Below are positions 1 through 9,493 of a stretch of 64,000 nucleotides of DNA, piece by piece. This DNA is from Numida meleagris. Taxonomy: Eukaryota; Chordata; Aves; Galliformes; Numididae. The DNA lies in the NCBI RefSeq assembly GCF_002078875.1, contig NC_034412.1, positions 77,809,907 to 77,873,906 of the forward strand. The letters are read 5' to 3'. The first letter of the stretch is position 1, and each line of letters starts with the position of its first letter. The notes under the pieces are model-generated. The model made no database searches. It saw only the letters and a list, made by a program, of their open reading frames with translations, and had not been told where the DNA came from. Made by a program: the position numbers and the translations under genes.

Positions 1-160
1 ACTGTGAGCTTTTATCTTTTTCCTCCGGCTGGAAAATGGTAACAGAGGAGCAAAGTGCCATGGGGAATGTAGTAGTCCTCCTCTTCTGAGAACCAGGTAC
101 ATTCACTACATGATGTTATGATATGGAGTACCAATAACCGAAAATCATAAAACCGTGACA
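1..160 (-). mobile_element. LTR fragment (TGTCA family), U3 end, antisense
   Basis: Read on the minus strand, this begins with TGTCACGG at 160 and matches the first 160 bases of the LTRs at 14584, 42810, 58821 and 61781. The rest lies outside the window. At the window edge the minus strand reads AGCTCACAGT, which matches the subfamily at 58821 and 61781 (AGCTCGCAGT followed by a TATA box) better than the copy at 14584. It abuts retroviral gag sequence at 161. Whether it is a solo LTR or the end of a full element cannot be seen. Confidence 0.85.
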
Positions 161-162
161 AC

Positions 163-375
163 GGAGCAGTCGGTTCTTCTCAGCAGGGAAAGGAATGCTT
201 CAAATTTGGGAGGCTGGGCCACTATTCCCGGGAGTGTCATTTGGGAAACGCGAAACAGAGCGCTCGTCCAGGCGCCCAGACAAAAACACGGGACTTTCCT
301 TTCCCTCACCCCTCTGCGATGCTCAATGCTCCAACCGGGCCCCCATGGCCAGGACCCGATCAGGAGCATGACTGA
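163..375 (+). pseudogene. gag: gag nucleocapsid relic with one zinc knuckle
   Basis: The frame starting at 163 is open from the LTR junction to a TGA at 373-375. It reads through a CCHC-type knuckle at 196-237 (CFKFGRLGHYSREC), in which the second zinc-binding Cys is Phe. In retroviruses this domain at the Gag C-terminus binds and packages the RNA genome. No second knuckle is evident, and everything upstream (matrix, capsid) is missing. The proline-rich stretch after the knuckle (about 270-372) fits a linker but has no recognisable domain. The missing Cys and the truncation make it non-functional. Confidence 0.65.
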
Positions 376-495
376 TGACTAGTTCCTCATTCATGCTCCA
401 GGGCCCATCTTGGTCTCCTGTTTCTGGAGTGCCCATTCAAGGGGAAGGTGGGAATATATTGGTGGTTGGGATAGCAGGAACGGAAGACTGGGGGG

Positions 496-951
496 GTGCA
501 AGTGTGTCCTGGCTATTATGAAACCGTCAGCCTGGTGAAAATAGCAGTGAATCTGCTGTCAGCCACACCCATCTTCATTCCCCCTCGTCTTCCATTGGCT
601 ATGGCGGTGTGGAAATTTGAGGAGAGACCGAGGGCTAAAGTGCAGTTTATACAAGGGTGTGTGGATATCCTGGTCACTTGCCTGTTGGATTCTGGGGCGG
701 ACATTAGTGTGTTGAGTACCCAAGACTGGCCTCCAGAATGGGCAACAGAACCCTGTCCATTGGGTATCACCAAGGTAGGGGGCCATAGCACAGCTCGACG
801 GAGTGTGGCGATGATCGTGGTGTCACTTCCATCGGAATGAGAGAAGGCCTTCATACGGCCTTATGTCCTATCAGGGCTCCCTGTGAGTCTGCTTGGGTGC
901 GATGCCCTCTCTCAGCTTAACGCGCGGCTGGTAGTGGGCCAGGGTTTTTAG
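496..951 (+). pseudogene. pro: Retroviral aspartic protease relic
   Basis: One reading frame carries the active-site motif LLDSGADISVL (catalytic Asp codon 688-690) and, after an in-frame TGA at 838-840, the C-terminal motif LLGCDALSQL, where the family usually has Gly-Arg-Asp; it ends at TAG 949-951. This enzyme cleaves Gag and Gag-Pol during maturation as a homodimer. The 496 start is only the first Met; the frame is open from just after the stop near 471. A run of seven G at 490-496 lies before the domain and could be a relic of a slippery site, but nothing else supports that. No dUTPase domain was recognised. The stop and the altered Arg make it inactive. Confidence 0.8.
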
Positions 952-1030
952 GCAGGGGTCCTGAGAGTCTGGGACCTGTTAAATTGTCCTGGAAGGATGA
1001 CAAGCCAGTTTGGGTCAGTCAGTGGCCCCG

Positions 1031-2899
1031 CCTTTAGAAAAACTGACCCAGCTGCATTTATCAGTGGAACAGGAGGTGAACACCAGACACCTCATACCTT
1101 CCTCTAGCCTATGGAACTCCCCCGTCTTTGTAGTGCAGAAAAAGTCAGGAAAATGGAGATTTGTTCACGATTTGTGAGCCGTTAATGACACCATGCACAA
1201 TATGGGGCCACTACAGCCAGGGATGCCCATGCCCTCCATGATACCCTGTGACTGGCAAATCTTGATAGTCGATCTTAAGGACTGTTTTTTCACCATTCCC
1301 CTCCACCCAGATGACGCACAAAGTTTCGCGCTAACAGTGCCAAGCTTAAATAACTCAGAGCCAGCCACCCAGTATCAATGGACGGTCCTCCCTCAAGGGA
1401 TGAAGAACTCCCCTACTATTTGTCAGTGGTTTGTAGCACAAGCCCTTCACCTGTTCCGTCGTCAGTTCCCTGAGTATATCATCTATGACTATATGGACGA
1501 CATCCTAGTTGCAGGAAACCCGTTGGGACCCGGGGTTGAATTAGACCTGATACATCGATTGGGACAAGTCGGGCTGTGGGTGGCACCCAAAAAGGTTCAG
1601 AGGACATCCCCACACCTTTATTTGGGGACGGTAATTACTGTGCGCCACATGCTCCCTCAGAAGCTGCGGACTGATATGCCTGTTGCAATATTGCATGATC
1701 TGCAGCAATTGGTAGGGCGAATTCAGTGGGCGCGCTCATTTCTTCCAATAACACCCGATGACATCCATCCCCTGACAGAAGGCTTGACGGGAAACCCGGA
1801 ACCTCAGTCACCGCAACAATTAAGCACGGAACAGCGACAGGCAGTTGCCAAGATAAAGGAGAAGTTAGCTACCTTTGCACTGGGTAGATGGGTGCCGGGT
1901 CTAGGCCTCGAAGCGTACTTAATGGTATCCCCTGGAGGGGTGACCGTCTTACTATACCAGTGGGACTCAGACACCCCTATGAATAGACGGGTAATTCCCC
2001 TGCTATGGTTATATTCGGCTGCAAGGGGCCGGACTGTCATCACCATATCTGAGGTGCTGGCTGATGCCATCACAAGGGCATGGCGCCGCTCATTGCAACT
2101 CTTGGGGGCAGACCTGTGTCACTGCTCCTCTGATATACCTCAATCACGATTTGAGGCAGCCCTTGAATCAGCACCGGAGTTGCAATTGGCCCTTGCAAAC
2201 TACTCCGGGACCTTCGGGAGACCTTGCTCCCACCCTTGGTTGGTCCGCTGCTCCTTGCTTCCTTGTGTCCCTGAGGTCCCTCTCTCTCCTCAGCCTGTTC
2301 AGGGGCAGACTGTGTTTACAGATGCATCAGGGTCAACAGGGCAATCCGCATACGTCTGGCATGAAGGGGGGCAATGGTTTCAACACGTGTGGTAGGGGAC
2401 AGGTAGTGTGCAAAGCCTGGAGCTACAGGCTCTGATAGTGGTTTTCTGACGCTGGGCTCATGCACCCATCAATGTCGTCACGGAGAGCGAGTACTGCCTC
2501 ACTCTGATTATACTGCTAGAGCTGTCCCAGGCTCTAGCAGTATTTACTCCTCCCGCTCAAGAACTGCGTACGTATTTATCTTTGCACACCACGCCTTTCT
2601 TCGTTTGCCATGTTCGTAGTCATTCCACCCTACCGGGAGCATTGGTAGACAGCAACTCTCGGGCAGACAAGGCGGCCGGGACACCATTGGCCATGGCTGT
2701 CACACCAACTCCCAACGTTTTTAATCAGGCCAGGAAATCTCACCAGTTCTACCATCAGGGAGCGCAAGCCTTGTGGCGTCAGTTTCAGCTTCCCCTTGCA
2801 CAGTCGCATGCCATTGTCGCCACCTGCCAGGCAGCCCAACCGTCTGCTCCCCTTATGCTTGGCATCAATCTGTGCGGACTCACTATCACTATCATATAA
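1031..2899 (+). pseudogene. pol: pol relic: reverse transcriptase, RNase H and integrase N-terminal domain
   Basis: A single frame runs from 1031 to a TAA at 2897-2899, interrupted only by stops at 1175-1177, 2393-2395 and 2447-2449. RT is recognisable from about 1031 to 1900: LIVDLKDCFFTIPLHP (catalytic Asp motif), LPQGMKNSPTICQ, and the YMDD box at 1490-1501. A connection region follows, then RNase H with TVFTDASG (Asp codon 2321), LELQAL, TESEY (Glu where Asp is usual) and DSNSRAD. The integrase zinc finger has its His codons at 2741 and 2753 and Cys at 2825; the last Cys of HHCC is Ala. The frame ends where the integrase core is deleted. Upstream the pol frame is shifted against 1000-1030, so the true N-terminus is unclear. 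Such a polyprotein copied and integrated the viral genome; this copy cannot. Confidence 0.9.
2510..2543. repeat. Perfect 13-bp inverted repeat inside RNase H relic
   Basis: Arms ATACTGCTAGAGC (2510-2522) and GCTCTAGCAGTAT (2531-2543) are exact reverse complements around the 8-base loop TGTCCCAG. It lies in the RNase H coding relic. It could be chance, codon-driven, or a small local duplication and inversion. Confidence 0.8.
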
Positions 2900-2909
2900 T
2901 CACTATCGC

Positions 2910-3464
2910 TCCCTAGCATTTCAACGGTATCTCCAGCTATGGGATATCCAACACACGTTCGGTATTCCCCCTTCCAGCACGGGCCAGGCAATCATTGAAC
3001 GCTCTCATCATACACTCCAGGCACAACTAACCAAACTAAGGGAGGGGGGGAGAAGGGGTCCCCAGAAATGCTAGTCAAAAAGGTGCTGTTGGTCTTGATC
3101 ACATGTCATTTAGGGACCCGACAGACATCACCCCCCCTTCAGCACCATTTTTCCACCAAGCATATGCTCTTCAGTGGTCGTACCATGCCGCAAGTGGGGT
3201 TAGCGCCTCCCAGAAAGCCCTATGTGGGAAGGACCCGCTGATCTAATTACCTGGGGAAGGGGTTATGCATGTGTCTCCACAGGTTCCGGCACATGGTGGA
3301 TCCCTGCACGTTTGGTGCGACTGTGGTTTGAGAAAACCGTAGAACCCCGGGATGGCCATCATCTTCTGTTTCCACCTGAGCGTCCTGACCTTTCTCGTGG
3401 CCAACCCCTCGACAATGGCAAACAACTTCTGGCGGATGTTCCAGAACTCCACCCAATATTTTAA
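2910..3464 (+). pseudogene. pol: Integrase relic, end of core plus C-terminal domain
   Basis: In a different frame from the upstream pol relic, this encodes the end of the integrase core (LWDIQHTFGIPPSSTGQA, then IIERSH with the Glu codon at 2997-2999). After a stop at 3072-3074 it continues in the same frame into the DNA-binding C-terminal domain (ITWGRGYACV, WWIPARLVRLWF, about 3222-3345). The segment carrying both catalytic Asp residues of the D,D-35-E core is missing between about 2860 and 2910. The sequence there is a run of CACTATC-like units (about 2879-2911), a plausible deletion junction. Without the two Asp residues this could not catalyse integration. The frame is open to 3464 and overlaps the env start. 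Confidence 0.8.
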
Positions 3465-3627
3465 TGCCTCTGAGACAGTTTGTCTGGCCATCCAAGACCT
3501 GGGCCATTGGGATCCAGATTGGGAACATCTCCCAGAGGCAGATGCCAGAAGTGAACTGCCATATAGTTGGCTAAGAGAAAGGGGAGATGAGGCGGGTAAA
3601 AGCGGTAGGGGGACACATGCTGATTAG
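3352..3627 (+). pseudogene. env: Short env remnant overlapping integrase end
   Basis: A frame opening with Met-Ala-Ile-Ile-Phe and a hydrophobic stretch (about residues 3-17, compatible with a signal peptide), followed by NST and NAS glycosylation sequons, overlaps the integrase end by 113 bases, as env starts often do in this group. Only about 220 bases separate this start from the polypurine tract, so most surface and all transmembrane sequence is missing; no fusion peptide or membrane anchor is seen. The final codons run into the LTR. The env identity is inferred from position and the signal-like start, as I recognise no conserved env domain. Confidence 0.5.
3573..3587 (+). other. Polypurine tract of the provirus
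   Basis: AAGAGAAAGGGGAGA, all purines, ends directly at the TGA that opens the 3' LTR. This is the position and composition expected for the plus-strand primer of retroviral reverse transcription. Confidence 0.8.
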
Positions 3628-3881
3628 CATGGTGAACAAAAGGAAGGGTGTCCAGTTTCACCACAGTAAGGCGCGTGCTTACGTAATGCCTCGTGCTAGG
3701 CAGGTTAAAGTGGGGGTGGGCGCATGAGCGCATGACTCGGGTGCAATTGGGCATGCGCAGCAGATGTAAAGGTATAAAAGACGTCGCGAAAGTTCCAGTA
3801 AAACAAGAGTTGACTCCACAGCATCTGTGTTTGTGTCTCTCTCTATCTGGGATGGGATCCTGGTCGACTGGGGTGGCGNCA
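3588..3881 (+). mobile_element. 3' LTR of the provirus (294 bp)
   Basis: It runs from TGAGGCGGG to GGCGNCA, with one ambiguous base at 3879. It matches the solo LTR at 6538-6816 over its whole length apart from a short indel around 3708-3735. It carries TATAAAAG at 3773-3780 and an AGTAAA poly(A)-like signal at 3797-3802, followed by a GT/CT-rich stretch. That close spacing is typical of LTRs with a very short R region. Candidate factor motifs upstream of the TATA box are TTACGTAA, ATGACTC and GCATGCGCA. The 3' flank begins TAATATA; a target duplication cannot be tested because the 5' end is missing. Confidence 0.85.
3773..3780 (+). promoter_or_regulatory. TATA box of 3' LTR
   Basis: TATAAAAG in GC-richer LTR sequence, conserved in the solo copy at 6708-6715. 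Transcription would start around 3800 and read into the flank. Confidence 0.65.
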
Positions 3882-6537
3882 TAATATATACAGCTATGTT
3901 TTAAAAATCTAAGAGCTCAGCAAAAATAATTAACTTTCTTGTAGTTATACACCAACCCAAAAGCTGTCAGATTTGTTGAGTGTTAAATTCTTCAACTTTT
4001 ATGCCCCAAACAAAAACTTATCCCTGATTAGATTTTAGTCCTAAAGAAATTTGATTCAAAACTTGATTCACAAACTAATTAAATAAAATCTGTCTCAGTT
4101 AGATTTTAACATTTCAAAGCCCAGCTGCCTTGTATTTTATAAAGAGGAATGCTAACATAGTAAGTGCATATAAAAGGAATCACATGTGCTCTGAAAAATA
4201 AATAAATAAAGGGAAACATTAAGGCTTAATAAACTCCTGACATTTTAACAGAAAGATTGTTAAACTAAGGGAGTATGAATTACATAGCTTTAAAGAAAAC
4301 AGATTTCAAACATGCTTGACTTTAGGGGACAGGAACTTTTTTTAAAAATGTTGTTTTTTGAAGAGAAATGACAGTTTGCTGAGCATGTCTTCTTACTCAA
4401 AGTAGCTCTTGACAAAAGAATTCTGCCATTTGAACAAGAAGAATGAATATATTGCATTTAGTTTATTATCTCATAGTTGATTTTAAGTTCTATTCCACAG
4501 AACTATCAAAATATCAAGTGCATTTCTAAAATACAGAAACTTTTTGCTAGTAGGAATTCTAAAACAGAAATTGTCTATTTTAAACTAAAAATCTTTAATC
4601 TAGTTCTCCAATTTGAGCTGAGCTTGAGTAGAATGAGGTGGGACTAATGAATATAGTCAGAAAAAATATATAGGACTATATAAATAAAAACCTTTAGGAA
4701 CCATCATTCCTTTACCCCCTCTTTTCTTCATTTTTTTTTCTTTAAAGATATGTTCTTAGTATATCAGAATGAACATTGTTCTCTGCAGTCTCTGGTTTCC
4801 AACAGTGAAAGTACTGCCTCAGTATTTAACATTTTATGCACACTCAGTTGGAATGGGTTGACATCTTTGAATAGAATAGTCTGTCTGAATGACATCAGTC
4901 AAAATCGTTTTCTCCTTTAAAAAAAAAATAAAAAATTGTCTATTAATACAACAAGTCTCTAATCTACTGAATATCTATATTACGTTTTCAAATCTTCAAA
5001 TTAAGCTTATGGTTTAAGAGTTGCATTCAATTTCAAGAAATATAGCTATCTGAGAATATAATGTCTGCATCCATGCCATGCTTAAATGTTTTTTCTCCTT
5101 TGACAGATTCCCTGAAGTAAATGATGAGCAATGGTATATCATTTTTGCTTGGGTTCTACACACACGGAATCCTAAAACACTAGTTTGAAACACTGAGCAA
5201 AAGCAGGAAGACTTACAGAAAGCTTCTGAACTTCCAAATTATTCTTCTTTGTCAACATGGCAAAGACTGTAGTTATGTGAAACACTAGTATCCTCACAAT
5301 AAGGTCAAAATACATAAAGAGAAGCATAAAAGAAAAGAAACTACCTTGCACATAATCCAGCTGAAAACTACAGGGGATTAACAGAAATAAAAATTCCTCT
5401 TCCTATCAAAGGCACCACTGTCATCATCACTGCTAGCGTAGTTTAAACTTTCTTCCTGCTTCTGCTTCCATCCAAGACTCTGTTTTTCCTTTAGAAGAAT
5501 TATTGATTACTCTATGTATGTATTTATTATTCTGTGAAACTACTATAGAACACTATTCCCCATGTTGACTAAGAGTAGTCCACGAAAATCCAAATTTATA
5601 TAAATATTACCTTGGAAAACCAAGCTACTGACAGCATGTCATACATTTAGTCCTTTATTCATCACTGTCACAATTCGATGTTTTTTATCTAGGAAAATGT
5701 CTGTAAGAAGTTCTTAGAGATCATTTCCTTCACAGTAATTCAGCAAGTGACTGTGCTCTATGGGAAAACTGGCATAAAAAAGAGTTGGCAGAAACTAATT
5801 CTGGAAAAGGATAAATTGGCAAAATATTCTGCATGATCAATAGCTGACTATAAAACTCCCTGTCAACGAAGATGAAATAGATCTAAATCTCACCAGTTTA
5901 AGAAATGAAGTAATATGTGATTCTGCTTCACTATTACACTACTTTAAATGATGAAGGTAGGCATAACATTCCATGGAAATCAGATTATAAATTAAATTAT
6001 TAAAGAAATAATTTATTTACTGTAAAAAAGTGCATTTATAAAAAAACAAGTCATTTCCAATAACTTCATAAAATTGCAATAAACTCTTAAAAGCAGACAG
6101 TTGACAAAAGACAGAAAGATAACCAAGATGAGATGAGTAATTGAGAAAGAGTGAGTGAGTCAGTAAGAGACTGGTGTCTGAAAAATAGGTAAGATGTCAA
6201 CATCTATCTGTCTTATTAGACACTTAGATCCAGCAGTTAACTGTCACTGACAGTACTGTCAGCTAGTGACTCAAGACTATCACTGGGGCAATGCCCCTGT
6301 CTCGCATAAATAAATAATTAAAACAGCAAGCTCACAGAATATTGCAGGGAAGGAAGAAAAACTGTTTCACTATATCTCTTCCTTGGTACATCTGGCCCAC
6401 CTAGCATTTTTTTTCAAAGATATGGCTAAGAGATTGAATCTCTATAGTCTAGAAGCTGCTCTTTCAAAACCATGGGAGATCATTTGTGAAGCAGAACTTC
6501 TGTATGGCTGCCTGAAGCCTGAGTGATGGTCAACTAC
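3882..6537. other. AT-rich non-coding sequence
   Basis: No coding frame of note, no recognised transposon and no RNA gene. The only simple repeat is a short (AAAT)n near 4194-4210. It separates the provirus from a solo LTR of the same family. Confidence 0.6.
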
Positions 6538-6816
6538 TGAGGTGGGTAAAAGCAGTAGGGGGATGCATGCTGATCAGCACGGTGAACAAAAGGAAGGGTG
6601 TCCAGTTTCGCCACAGTAAGGCACGTGCTTACCTAATGCCTCGTGCTAGGCGGGTGGGGTGAGCGTGTGACTCGGGTGCAATTGGGCATGCACAGCGGAT
6701 GAACAGGTATAAAAGACATCGCGAAAGTTCCAGTAAAACAAGAGTTGACTCCACAGCATCTGTGTTTGTGTCTCTCTCTATCTGGGATGGGATCCTGGTC
6801 GACTGGGGTGGCGACA
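6538..6816 (+). mobile_element. Solo LTR, same family as the provirus 3' LTR
   Basis: A 279-bp copy, TGAGGTGGG to GGCGACA, with the same internal order as 3588-3881. The flanks AACTAC (6532-6537) and ACCTAC (6817-6822) agree at five of six positions, consistent with a decayed 6-bp target-site duplication. No internal viral sequence adjoins, so it is a solo LTR, presumably left by LTR-LTR recombination. Several CpG sites present in the 3' LTR are changed here. Confidence 0.85.
6708..6715 (+). promoter_or_regulatory. TATA box of solo LTR
   Basis: TATAAAAG, equivalent to 3773-3780. Flanking motifs differ from the proviral copy: TTACCTAA for TTACGTAA and GCATGCACA for GCATGCGCA. Confidence 0.55.
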
Positions 6817-6822
6817 ACCTAC

Positions 6823-7189
6823 ATCCTAGGAAAGAGCTCTCAAGGGTGATGGAAGAGGGTGTATTTGTACCATGACAGGCCAAAAGTCAGTGCAGACTAG
6901 CTAGTTTTCAGCTAGTACTGTGGATGGAAGTAACTTACATTAGCTTTCAGATCACTTAATCTGAATACAGATGACGTCTGAGTTTCTCTAAATGAATTCT
7001 CTAATTTTTTTATCGGATATTTTGAAGCTTCTCAGTCTTCTTTTATATAAGAAAATATTTGTTGGCCAAAAGATGTGGATCTCAGTCTTCCTCACCTCAA
7101 TTAAACACACAGATCACTGGACTATATCTTCGGACTCTTTCTGCAATCAACCCCAAATCACTTTTTATAGATGTTATTAAACTATTGTA
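6823..7189. other. Non-coding flank of the solo LTR
   Basis: No recognisable feature. A 62-residue frame (6992-7180) has no family resemblance and is probably chance. Confidence 0.5.
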
Positions 7190-7505
7190 TATGAGATGAA
7201 GAGAGACACAAATCAGAATTCAGTTCATATAGGAGAGTGGAGAAACAGATTGAGTTTGAGTGATATTTAGAGTTGAAATATTCCCTCCCAGATGTGAACC
7301 TGCCACAGAACTCCATTAAATACATATTTCTTGCCCATAGTGACCACAAAGTAATTGAATTTAACATCTTTCGTGCTAGGAAGAAAATTGCCACCAAAAC
7401 CTCAATGCTGAATATAGGGAGAGGACAGCAGATTCTAAGCTGCTCAGGGAACTAGTTAGTAAGGTCTCCTGGGAGACTGCTTTTGAAGACATTGACTCCC
7501 GGCAA
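7190..7505 (+). mobile_element. Very degraded LINE ORF2 (endonuclease end), probably CR1-like
   Basis: The frame around 7273-7455 contains AHSDHKVIEFNI, resembling the Ser-Asp-His motif that ends the APE-type endonuclease of CR1-clade ORF2 proteins (compare the copy at 25.6 kb). A downstream piece in another frame, VSWETAFE, resembles the next conserved block. No nucleotide-level CR1 tail is seen, so this is an old internal fragment. The subfamily is unclear. Confidence 0.5.
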
Positions 7506-9493
7506 TACTACACTTACTGTTAGAGATGACAAAGCCCAACACCTTCACAGAATTATTACAGAAAATTTACACATTGTCTTAGTTCAGAAATATCATGATG
7601 CATTTAACAGTCTTTGAAAAATCTCACTCCCTAGATGGATTACCTTTAGCTTGACACCATCAAAAACAAATTTTGCTGAATTACTACATTATTCTTCTCT
7701 TTCAGAAAGGGATATATTGAAGGTTTTGCCTTCCTGCTTCTTTCTTAATTCTCACAGTTTTGCTATCAGCCACTCATAACTCATTACTCATTGTAAGGGG
7801 AAAAAACCCTGACTTGACTTCAGTGACAATAGGATTGGCCCTAATGATGACAAAATGTACTTCTGAAGCTATTTCATTTTGTGCATGACTACTTACTACT
7901 TGTCATCTAAGATTTATGGCATTCTTCTTTAGCAGTCAGATAAAGTAGGATACTATTAATGCCAACAAAATAAACTTTATTCCTATTGATTACCTCAAAA
8001 AGGTAAACTCTCCTACTTTAAAAGAAATAAGCAAACGAATGAAGCACATAGCCACTTCAATAAGAAACAATTATTTTTATGTACTAAATGATTAGATATT
8101 TGGATGGAATAATTTCACATAAAAATTAAAACATTACATCAAAATATGAAATTTTTGGAAGAAAACATGAAAGAAAATCATGACGGTAATAATCGCATCT
8201 ACTAACAAACAAATTGTGCAAAGCAAAACATAGAAAAAAAAATACTGAGCACTATCAATAGCATGCATCTTCCCTGAAAAGTGCAGCATATACACATTAT
8301 ATTTGACATGTTACAGGCATGAAAAAGAACAGTCACCAAAAGCAGAAAAAATACAGAGTAATAAAAAAATACAGTATTCAATATATTCAGTACTGAATCC
8401 TTTATTTTGAGGCTACACTGTTTTCTAAATTTGTACTCTTCTATATTAACAAGGCTTACAACCACTCAAATCCAATTTCAGTTGTTATTTGCAGCCCTAA
8501 TTACCAAACTCTCTGCACAGAACTATTGATGGAATTCTACTTTCATTATCTCCCTGTTATTGCTGATAGTAAATTAAACACTCAACAAAGAATAATTTTC
8601 CTCTATTAAGACAAAACTGTGACACACTGATTAAATTTAAACTGTCAGATTTTATTTCATTTATCACTACTGCTCTCACAACAGAATATAACTAGTCATT
8701 TTCTTTTCAGATACTTTCATCTAAACTTTTGTCATCATGGAATGGTGACAATAGGTGAACTGATATTTTAAAGATATTTAACAGATTTTAAAACAGCTTA
8801 GATAGTGTCATGACACTTAGGTTTTTTATCATTTAATGGGATGTGATGATGTTCAAACATGATAATAGGATAGCTGAATTGTTTATTCAATCCTGAGATA
8901 AGTCACCTCTCCTGTAGGCTTTGGGCAAACCTTATATACAGGTATTCACCTGAAAAAACTTCAAAATGAAGTTCAAAGTAAAGATAAAGAACACAGAAAA
9001 TAACAGGATATCTGTGCTAATTGATTATTTTGTGTTTATTTTCTTTTTTCCTGTAATCCATTTTCAATTATTTGAGTTGAATGAAAAAGCTTGATTGACA
9101 GATTCTAATTTACACAACTTAGCTACATGTAATTAACAAAAAGAGTTATAAATCTGGAGAAAAATTATATTTCCAGAGCAGCAGAAAGAGTTTCATAATT
9201 TTTTTTAAGATCTAATAGATATATAGAATATGAAGTACAGATAGTTTTAAACACTTTTTTTTGAAGGCAGAAATGTTATCTAGTTTTGCTAATGCTCTGT
9301 AAATTTTGTTCCATTATATGTTCATTTAAAAAGAGCAATTTCCTAATTCAAGGAGCAAATCAAAGTTAAAATGGTGCTTCCACAAAATATCTTTTTTAGC
9401 TTACATGAATAGGTACTGAGTAAACATACATTATTGCGTAAGATCCCTTCATGAATGTATATATTGACATGTTTGTCATATACAATGTACAAA
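7506..9493. other. AT-rich non-coding sequence
   Basis: Nothing recognised: no LTR, LINE tail or RNA gene. An 87-residue minus-strand frame (8202-8465) is low-complexity and hydrophobic by base composition. Confidence 0.5.

Larger units (their letters stand above)
161..3881 (+). mobile_element. Defective class II (beta-like) endogenous retrovirus, 3' part of provirus
   Basis: Order on the plus strand is nucleocapsid relic, protease, RT, RNase H, integrase, short env remnant, polypurine tract, 3' LTR. The 5' LTR, primer-binding site, matrix and capsid are absent, and an unrelated LTR in the opposite orientation ends at 160. The betaretrovirus-like assignment rests on the HHCC integrase finger, the integrase C-terminal motif ITWGRGYACV, a short LTR with TATA and poly(A) signal close together, and a 6-bp target-site duplication at the related solo LTR (6538). 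Stops, frameshifts and deletions mean no complete viral protein is encoded. An exact family name cannot be given from sequence alone. Confidence 0.85.

Noticed and set aside
145..382. Two overlapping ~75-codon frames on opposite strands near the gag relic
   Set aside because: The zinc-knuckle frame is a third one; these frames show no domain and are shadows of viral sequence.
2064..2435. 123-codon frame inside pol
   Set aside because: It overlaps the recognisable RT/RNase H frame throughout and has no domain of its own.
3882..6537. Provirus 3' LTR and the 6538 LTR as ends of a single element
   Set aside because: The interval is not viral, the 3588 LTR already has a polypurine tract on its 5' side, and the 6538 LTR has its own flanking duplication.
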